Positions 16,553-22,035 of a DNA stretch of 24,548 nucleotides are shown here, one piece after another. Below the pieces are notes generated by a model, which did not search any database, had not been told where the DNA came from, and was given only the letters and a program-made list of their open reading frames with translations. Position 1 is the first letter of the stretch. Every line of letters begins with the position of its first letter. The translations under genes and the position numbers were made by a program. Origin of the DNA: an uncultured Lachnospiraceae bacterium (GTDB lineage Bacteria; Bacillota; Clostridia; Lachnospirales; Lachnospiraceae); the NCBI GenBank assembly GCA_934343915.1, contig CAKRIL010000043.1, forward strand, positions 1 through 24,548. The letters are read 5' to 3'.

Positions 16553-17809
16553 CTATACCTCACACATAACCACGCCATGCGCAGGAATATCATATTCAAG
16601 CACTCCTGCACCCTCAACCTCATACTGAGCAGGATCAAGCTTCACATGCTGCTCCTCATCCTCAAGGTTAAACAGTGCAATATAGTGCTTTTTATCCACA
16701 GCCGCTTCTTCCTTCGGCTCATTTATCCACGCGGCGAGCCTGTCCGTGTGCACAAGCTGTCTGCCATGTCTGCCGCGGGCGAGCATGCCTAGAAGCTTCG
16801 TATCCGTAATCAGCTCCAAGGTGTCCTCATCAAGCTTCGTGAGCTCACATCCGAGCATAAGCGGTGAACCGAACATGCACCACAGGGTCAGCATTGTCCT
16901 CTGCTCGTCCTTGGTGAAGCCGGTCTTTCGCTCCTCACCGAAGCCCTTACCGAGAAAGCCGAGCGGAAGCATATCACAGTCAGGATAGCAGCCCTTCCTT
17001 ACATGGTCCTGCCATCTCTCACATCTTGTGAACATGTCCTTGAGCGCATCCCAGTTATCCCAGAAATCGTCCGTGATTCTCCACATATTCGCATATTCGC
17101 TGTAATTCCATGCCTTGTCAACATGTGCCGGTCCCGGTGAAAGGCTGAGCACAATAGGCCGGCTGCTCTTTAAAATCGCCTCATGCAGCATTCTCATCTC
17201 ATGCCATCCCGAGAACCTGAGCGGCTCCCTGTACATCCAGCTGTCACATATATCATCACACTTGATAAAATCAACACCCCACTCGGCATACATCGCAATT
17301 ATCGAGTCGTAATATGCCTGTCCTGCCGCGTTGTCCTTAATTCCATACATGTCGGGATTCCAGCCGCATATTGAGAATGCATCGGCTGCCTCATCGGCAG
17401 TATATTCGGTTCCGTATATCGGAAGATGCCTGTGTGCGGCTTCCCTCGGGATACCTCTCATGATATGTATTCCGAACTTAAGCCCTTTTGCATGTACATA
17501 GCCGGCAAGCTGCTTAAATCCGCTTCCGTCCGCTGATGAAGGGAATCTTGCAGGTGAAGGCTGAAGTCTGCCGTACTCATCCATCTGTACATCACCGAAG
17601 GGAATATACTGATACTCCCTTCTCCTCGTTCCTGCATCATTAGAATACCATTCAATATCCACGACTATGTATTCCCAGCCGAATTTTTTAAGCTTCTCCG
17701 CCATAAAGTCGGCATTTGCCATAACATCCTGCTGTGTGACCGTAGTGTCATAATAATCGTAACTGTTCCACCCCATAGGAGCAGTCACCGCAAAATCATT
17801 CTTGTGCAT
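16553..17809 (-). CDS. Glycoside hydrolase family 27 protein (alpha-galactosidase-like)
   Basis: A 418-aa (beta/alpha)8 enzyme starting near the family signature PMGWNSYDYYD (residues 11-21). The likely nucleophile is D185 in DFIKCDDICDS, and the acid/base aspartate lies in WRITDDFWDNW. A short C-terminal beta domain ends HGVVMCEV. GH27 retaining enzymes release terminal alpha-galactose, alpha-N-acetylgalactosamine or beta-L-arabinopyranose. The variant segment SLSPGPA suggests a bacterial subgroup whose substrate I cannot assign. There is no signal peptide. The RBS AGGAGG is 5 nt before the ATG. It is the first gene of the minus-strand cluster, immediately behind the divergent control region shared with udk. 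Confidence 0.93.
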   Translation of the reverse strand: MHKNDFAVTAPMGWNSYDYYDTTVTQQDVMANADFMAEKLKKFGWEYIVVDIEWYSNDAGTRRREYQYIPFGDVQMDEYGRLQPSPARFPSSADGSGFKQLAGYVHAKGLKFGIHIMRGIPREAAHRHLPIYGTEYTADEAADAFSICGWNPDMYGIKDNAAGQAYYDSIIAMYAEWGVDFIKCDDICDSWMYREPLRFSGWHEMRMLHEAILKSSRPIVLSLSPGPAHVDKAWNYSEYANMWRITDDFWDNWDALKDMFTRCERWQDHVRKGCYPDCDMLPLGFLGKGFGEERKTGFTKDEQRTMLTLWCMFGSPLMLGCELTKLDEDTLELITDTKLLGMLARGRHGRQLVHTDRLAAWINEPKEEAAVDKKHYIALFNLEDEEQHVKLDPAQYEVEGAGVLEYDIPAHGVVMCEV

Positions 17810-17839
17810 GATAACCTCCTAATACATTATGAATTTAAG

Positions 17840-17868
17840 TTGCACCTTACTATATTTTATTGTACAAT
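17840..17868 (+). promoter_or_regulatory. Sigma-A promoter for udk
   Basis: TTGCAC (17840-17845), a 17-nt spacer and TACAAT (17863-17868) lie 35 nt before the udk start. The -10 overlaps the 16-bp palindrome at 17856-17871. Confidence 0.7.
17849..17854 (-). promoter_or_regulatory. Probable -10 element for the GH27-MocR-GH2 cluster
   Basis: On the minus strand TATAGT is 40 nt before the GH27 start. The matching -35 region is poor, and the spacer position is filled by the perfect palindrome at 17856-17871. This is the usual place for an operator, or for a promoter that needs activation. Confidence 0.45.
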
Positions 17869-17871
17869 AAA
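17856..17871. promoter_or_regulatory. Candidate operator: perfect 16-bp palindrome TTTATTGTACAATAAA
   Basis: A perfect inverted repeat centred on TGTACA, compatible with the loose GntR-family operator pattern (yGT..ACr). It overlaps the udk -10 and sits between the -10 and -35 positions of the divergent glycosidase promoter. The nearest regulator gene is the MocR/GntR protein in the cluster itself. A second inverted pair, TGCACCT (17841-17847) and AGGTGCA (17894-17900), flanks the whole region. Confidence 0.55.
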
Positions 17872-17902
17872 TAAAATAATGATATCACATGAGAGGTGCA
17901 GT

Positions 17903-18532
17903 ATGTCTGTTTCAAATACATCCAATATCAAGGTCATAGGCGTTGCCGGAGGAAGTGCTTCGGGAAAGACAACCATTGTCAATATAATCCGTGAGCATTT
18001 CGGTGATAATCTTGCCGTACTCAGCCATGACAGCTACTACAAAGCGCACAACGAGCTCAACTACGAGGAGCGCTCCAAGTTAAATTACGACCACCCGGAC
18101 TCCTTCGAGACCGAGATGATGGTAGAGCATGTCCGCATGCTGAAGAAGGGCATTCCCGTCGAGGTTCCGATATATGATTACTCCATCCACAACAGAAGCC
18201 AGGCTACAACTCTTGTAGAGCCTAAGAAGGTTGTTATCGTCGAGGGTATTCTTATTCTTGAGAATAAGGAGCTTCGCGACGAGATGGATTTAAAGATCTT
18301 CGTTGACACCGATGCGGACGAACGCCTTATGCGCCGTATCAAGCGTGATATGGTAGAGCGCGCGCGTACCGTTGAATCCATACTGACACAGTACCACGAC
18401 ACGGTTAAGCCTATGCATGAGGCATATATTGAGCCATCCAAGAAGTACGCAGACATAATTATTCCGCGCGGTGGTCAGAACACCTCGGCAATAGAGCTTC
18501 TCTTAAGCCATATTGATTCGCTTTTGAAGTAA
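17903..18532 (+). CDS. udk: Uridine kinase
   Basis: About 209 aa, the normal length for Udk. It phosphorylates uridine and cytidine to UMP and CMP in pyrimidine salvage. The P-loop GGSASGKTT is at residues 16-24. It is followed by HDSYYK and the DHPDSFET segment typical of uridine kinases, and later RRIKRDMVERAR of the lid. An in-frame frame extends upstream to 17804 with other ATGs, but that part overlaps the divergent promoter region and GH27. GAGAGG lies 6 nt before 17903, so this start is chosen. The gene converges on luxS with only 2 nt between the stop codons, and no separate terminator was seen. Confidence 0.96.
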   Translation: MSVSNTSNIKVIGVAGGSASGKTTIVNIIREHFGDNLAVLSHDSYYKAHNELNYEERSKLNYDHPDSFETEMMVEHVRMLKKGIPVEVPIYDYSIHNRSQATTLVEPKKVVIVEGILILENKELRDEMDLKIFVDTDADERLMRRIKRDMVERARTVESILTQYHDTVKPMHEAYIEPSKKYADIIIPRGGQNTSAIELLLSHIDSLLK

Positions 18533-18534
18533 TC

Positions 18535-19023
18535 TTATTCCGGATATGTAAGTCTTTCAGGGCAGAGGTTATCAAGTACCTCTGCCTTAAATTTACGGGC
18601 ATAGGTCTTAGCCTCCATGACATTATTGTCGAGATAATTGCCGCAGTCCCTCGGTGAATAGCCCGGAATGTCACATTCCTTGTCTGAGAAATTGATAATA
18701 AAATCAATCATCTCTCCTATAACTCCCACGATATCCTTAGACTCCAAATCTCCTGCAAATATTACATAGAAGCCTGTTCTGCAGCCCATCGGTCCGAAAT
18801 AGATTGTTCTGTCCTTCCACTCCTCATTGTTTCTTAAGAAGGTGGCACCAAGATGTTCAATCGTGTGGATACCCGCCGTATCCATGACAGGCTCAACATT
18901 AGGTCTTGTAAATCTTAAATCAAAGGTAGTGATAACCTGCTCACCGAGTCTGTCCCTTCTCGACACATATATACCTGTGAGCAGATCAATGTGATTCACG
19001 GTAAAACTTGCAATCTTGTTCAT
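18535..19023 (-). CDS. luxS: S-ribosylhomocysteine lyase (AI-2 synthase)
   Basis: A 162-aa metal-dependent enzyme that splits S-ribosylhomocysteine into homocysteine and DPD, the precursor of autoinducer 2. Metal ligands are H53 and H57 in HTIEH and C127 in RDCGNYL. The segment FGPMGCRTGFY is also typical and carries the catalytic cysteine. An upstream in-frame ATG at 19047 is rejected because AAAGGAA, 7 nt before the ATG at 19023, is a proper RBS and lies inside that extension. The gene is divergent from the ThrE gene and convergent with udk, so it is probably monocistronic. Confidence 0.97.
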   Translation of the reverse strand: MNKIASFTVNHIDLLTGIYVSRRDRLGEQVITTFDLRFTRPNVEPVMDTAGIHTIEHLGATFLRNNEEWKDRTIYFGPMGCRTGFYVIFAGDLESKDIVGVIGEMIDFIINFSDKECDIPGYSPRDCGNYLDNNVMEAKTYARKFKAEVLDNLCPERLTYPE

Positions 19024-19061
19024 ATATAATTCCTTTCTGTACAACATATTTTATAGCTATT

Positions 19062-19090
19062 ACTCTACCACATTTGCTTTGATTTTTAAA
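19062..19090 (-). promoter_or_regulatory. Possible promoter for luxS
   Basis: On the minus strand TTTAAA (19085-19090) and TAGAGT (19062-19067) are 17 nt apart. Each matches consensus at four of six positions. The -35 abuts that of the divergent ThrE promoter. Confidence 0.4.
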
Positions 19091-19107
19091 GGCTGATGTG
19101 ATATATT
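19079..19107 (+). promoter_or_regulatory. Promoter for the ThrE-ThrE_2-patatin group
   Basis: TTGATT (19079-19084), a 17-nt spacer and TATATT (19102-19107) lie 69 nt before the ThrE start. Confidence 0.6.
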
Positions 19108-19176
19108 CATTGTGGTGGCTTGTATTTTTACAGGCTCCTAAAAAACCATGTGCAATGACACGGAAACGGATATTTT

Positions 19177-19968
19177 ATGGAACAGGAAACACAGCTTAAA
19201 TCAGGCATGTCAGGCGAACAGCTTCTCACACTGGCCATGGATATGGGCGAACGGATGATAATATGCGGAGCTGAGGCCAACCGCGTGGAGGATACCATCA
19301 GAAGAATATGTACGGCTTACGGCTGCATCAAGGTTGATGTATTCTCAATCACCTCCTATCTGTCGGCGACAATCACAACACCTGATATGCACCATGAGAC
19401 ACAGACGAGAAGAATCCATTCTTACAGCCATAATCTGGATAAGCTTGAATATCTCAACGCGATATCCCGATATATCTGCGTAAATGTTCCGGCATACAAT
19501 AATATAGAGGCTGAGATTGCGGACATCAGAAAGGCTCGCGATTTTCCGTGGTATATCTCGATATTCGGATATGCGCTGTCAAGCAGTGCCTTCGCAGTAT
19601 TCTTCGGCGGCTCAATCCGCGACGGACTGGTCGCGGGTGTGCTCTCACTCCTCGCTTATGTGATGGACATCAAGATAAGACCGCTCGGCATCAACATGCT
19701 GCTGTACAACTTTTTCTGTACCTTTCTGCTCGGTGTGTTCGCCCGCCTTATCGGACTTACCGGCTTTATCGACAACCTCGATAAGGTATTCATCGGTCTT
19801 GTAATGCTCTACATTCCGGGAACTCAGATGACCAACTCCCTCAGGGATATTCTGTGCGGAGATATAATGTCAGGACTGTTAAGACTTATAGAGGCGGTTA
19901 TACTTGCCATATCGATAGCACTCGGCTTCGCCACCTCAATAGTTGCGCTCAATGTATTTCTTCATTGA
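19177..19968 (+). CDS. Threonine/serine exporter family protein, ThrE domain (DUF1212, YjjP-like)
   Basis: A 263-aa protein with the ThrE N-terminal cytosolic region (LLTLAMDMGERMIICGAEANRVEDTIRRI, then VFSITSYLSATI) and about five transmembrane helices from residue 130 onward. The motif YIPGTQMTNSLRDIL is typical of the family. Full-length ThrE exports threonine and serine. Here, as in E. coli YjjP/YjjB, the transporter is split over two genes; that pair has been linked to succinate export, so the substrate is open. The RBS is weak (GGA about 9 nt before the ATG). The ThrE_2 partner follows after 49 nt. Confidence 0.93.
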   Translation: MEQETQLKSGMSGEQLLTLAMDMGERMIICGAEANRVEDTIRRICTAYGCIKVDVFSITSYLSATITTPDMHHETQTRRIHSYSHNLDKLEYLNAISRYICVNVPAYNNIEAEIADIRKARDFPWYISIFGYALSSSAFAVFFGGSIRDGLVAGVLSLLAYVMDIKIRPLGINMLLYNFFCTFLLGVFARLIGLTGFIDNLDKVFIGLVMLYIPGTQMTNSLRDILCGDIMSGLLRLIEAVILAISIALGFATSIVALNVFLH

Positions 19969-20017
19969 AGTCTGTCATAATACGGCGGATTATACTTCAT
20001 TGCTTCGGAGACTTATC

Positions 20018-20464
20018 ATGATTCAAAGATATATTATACAGGTTATTGCCGCAGGGCTCGGTGCCGGCGGTTACTCAATTTTATTTAACATAAGACGCGA
20101 CAAGCTTTTGTATGCATCGGCGGGCGGCTCTCTTGCATGGATAATATATATCCTTGCCTCACAGGCTACGACGAACGCTTTTATCACCAATATGCTCGCC
20201 GCCTCATTCGCCACGCTGTACTCTGAGATACTCGCGCGCATCAAAAAAGCTCCTACGACAGTGTTCCTTATCCCGTCAATCATGCCTATGATACCGGGAG
20301 GCGGACTCTTTTACACGATGTCGGCTGTTATCAACAATAACACCGCGCTGTTCGAGAAGTACTTTGTCACCACAATCGAGACCGCGCTCGGCATCAGTAT
20401 CGGCATCATGTTCATGTCACTAATAGGGGTTAAGCTTGTCAAAAAAGGGTTTTCAAAGCTCTGA
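20018..20464 (+). CDS. Threonine/serine exporter second component (ThrE_2, DUF3815, YjjB-like)
   Basis: About 148 aa with four to five hydrophobic helices and the family segment PTTVFLIPSIMPMIPGGGLFYTM. It should form the membrane exporter together with the preceding ThrE-domain protein. An in-frame frame reaches back to 19943, but that part overlaps the previous gene and has no RBS. GGAG 8 nt before 20018 decides the start. Confidence 0.93.
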   Translation: MIQRYIIQVIAAGLGAGGYSILFNIRRDKLLYASAGGSLAWIIYILASQATTNAFITNMLAASFATLYSEILARIKKAPTTVFLIPSIMPMIPGGGLFYTMSAVINNNTALFEKYFVTTIETALGISIGIMFMSLIGVKLVKKGFSKL

Positions 20465-20487
20465 TAATAAATGGGAGGATATAAATT

Positions 20488-21684
20488 ATGAATGAGATTG
20501 ATTTATCGGAAAAATTAAAGCAGCTTGAAGCTGAGGTTGACAAGGAGGCCAGCATACAGAATGAGACCAGACAGCGCATATGGGATGAGATGACAGGCAG
20601 CAATACCTATGCAGGCAGCACCTCTGGCTCCCGGACTTCGGTCACACCAGCATCTGCCTCATCGGCTTCCTCTGCCCCAAAGCTTACGCTTGAGGACATC
20701 AACGCTCCTGTAATAACCAAGCTTGACTTCCCATCTGATGAGAAGTGGGCTCTCACCCTCGCCGGAGGAGGTGCCAAGGGTGCATACCAGTTCGGCGTGT
20801 GGAAGGCTCTGCGCGAGATGCAGCTTGAAAAAAATCTCGTTGCCGTATCAGGCTCTTCCGTCGGTGCGCTCAATGCGGCACTTATCTCACTCAACGAATT
20901 CGAGGATGCCGGCACAATATGGACTTCAATTATGCCAAAGCAGTTCCTAAGCATTAATTTTGACACCATAATCGGCCCTCTTGACACACTTGTAAAGCGT
21001 ACTCTCACGGACGGCCTGTGCTCCCGCGACGGTCTTATAAGCATCATAGATAATTACCTCAATCTTACGGAGCTTAAGACAGCCCGTATACCGGCATATG
21101 TCTGTGTATCGCACTACCCATCAGATTGTATTGAATGTCTGAATGAGAAGCCTGAGCCTGAATATATAAGCCTGAACGAGGTTGATGCACATGATGCCAG
21201 GCAGCTCCTTTTGGCATCCTCGGCAATGCCGTATGTCTACCCTCCTGAGCTCATCCACGATAAAGTGTACCGCGACGGAGGACTCTCCGACAATGTCCCT
21301 GTGCTTCCTATGACAACGGTTGGTGCCGACAAGCTCATCGTCGTGAAGCTCGAGCCCGATGACAAGGTTGACACAAGCCTCTATTCCAAGTTCAGCGAAG
21401 TGGTTGAGATTGTTCCAAGCCGCGAGATAGGCGACCTGCTCGATGGAACTCTTGAATTCGGCAGCCGCAACGTGGACTTCCGCGTTCTGCTCGGCTACTA
21501 TGATACTCTGCGCACCTTCAGTCTCCGCATGTACAGGCTGAATAACCTTCCCGTCAATGAAGCAGAAAGAAAAAGACGCGAGGATGCCGACTACGAGAAA
21601 ATATTATCCATTCTGAGGCAGAAGCGTACCTTCAACAGAGCCAACAGCAATATGGATAAGCTTAAAAACCTCTTAAATCTCTGA
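20488..21684 (+). CDS. Patatin-like phospholipase family protein
   Basis: A 398-aa predicted lipid acyl hydrolase. The oxyanion-hole loop GGGAKGAY starts at G93, the catalytic serine S124 lies in GSSVG, and the partner aspartate D263 in RDGGLSDNVPV completes the Ser-Asp dyad. The first 80 or so residues are polar, with a Ser/Ala/Thr-rich stretch around 33-60, and the C-terminal 70 residues are basic and charged. There is no signal peptide, so it probably acts on the inner leaflet or on cytosolic lipids. GGAGG lies about 10 nt before the ATG. It follows the ThrE_2 gene by 23 nt, which suggests co-transcription, though a shared function is not obvious. Confidence 0.95.
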   Translation: MNEIDLSEKLKQLEAEVDKEASIQNETRQRIWDEMTGSNTYAGSTSGSRTSVTPASASSASSAPKLTLEDINAPVITKLDFPSDEKWALTLAGGGAKGAYQFGVWKALREMQLEKNLVAVSGSSVGALNAALISLNEFEDAGTIWTSIMPKQFLSINFDTIIGPLDTLVKRTLTDGLCSRDGLISIIDNYLNLTELKTARIPAYVCVSHYPSDCIECLNEKPEPEYISLNEVDAHDARQLLLASSAMPYVYPPELIHDKVYRDGGLSDNVPVLPMTTVGADKLIVVKLEPDDKVDTSLYSKFSEVVEIVPSREIGDLLDGTLEFGSRNVDFRVLLGYYDTLRTFSLRMYRLNNLPVNEAERKRREDADYEKILSILRQKRTFNRANSNMDKLKNLLNL

Positions 21685-21788
21685 TTTTACAGTGTGTTAT
21701 TTACTCGACATGTCTACTCGCCGCGAATTTTTTTTGCCAACTTTGGGTAGGTGACACTGAAAAAGATTATGATTATTCTTTATTGCAT

Positions 21789-21860
21789 GTGAGTTGATTT
21801 CGTGCCCCCCATACTATTTTACCGATGTAAATACCGGCACGCTTCGTATCATCAACTCAC
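21789..21860. repeat. Interrupted inverted repeat in the patatin-ABC spacer
   Basis: GTGAGTTGAT (21789-21798) pairs with ATCAACTCAC (21851-21860), and CGTGCC (21801-21806) with GGCACG (21836-21841). No T tract follows, so it is not an obvious terminator. The rest of 21685-21788 shows nothing recognisable apart from an eight-T run near 21729. Confidence 0.6.
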
Positions 21861-21888
21861 TCATCAAAATATTATCTTTCACTGAAAG

Positions 21889-21929
21889 AAAAAATAACCA
21901 TTGCATAATTACCGCAATGGCTATTTTTT
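21889..21929. terminator. Bidirectional rho-independent terminator
   Basis: Arms 21889-21904 and 21914-21929 (CCATTGC with GCAATGG, extended by A and T runs) enclose a 9-nt loop. T tracts are present on both strands. It can end both the plus-strand patatin transcript and the minus-strand ABC transporter transcript. Confidence 0.9.
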
Positions 21930-21970
21930 ATTATGTAAGAGCTTTTATTCTCATTCTTATACCCCTGCAT

Positions 21971-21991
21971 ACTGCAAGCATAGCTTGCAGT
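21971..21991. repeat. Perfect 9-bp hairpin downstream of the ABC gene
   Basis: ACTGCAAGC (21971-21979) and GCTTGCAGT (21983-21991) with a 3-nt loop. There is no T tract; it may stabilise the 3' end of the ABC transcript. Confidence 0.65.
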
Positions 21992-22000
21992 ACTGCCACC

Positions 22001-22035
22001 AATAAGTTGTTTGAAAGTTTCACTTTCAAACTTAT
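22001..22035. repeat. Hairpin overlapping the ABC stop codon
   Basis: AATAAG plus TTTGAAAGT (22001-22018, with a 3-nt bulge) pairs with ACTTTCAAACTTATT (22022-22036). It covers the stop codon of the minus-strand transporter gene. Confidence 0.6.

Noticed and set aside
17804..17902. Longer N-terminus for uridine kinase
   Set aside because: It would overlap the divergent promoters and GH27, lacks an RBS, and the normal family length fits the start at 17903.
19024..19047. Longer LuxS starting at 19047
   Set aside because: The RBS for the 19023 start lies inside the extension, and LuxS proteins normally start MNKIASF-like.
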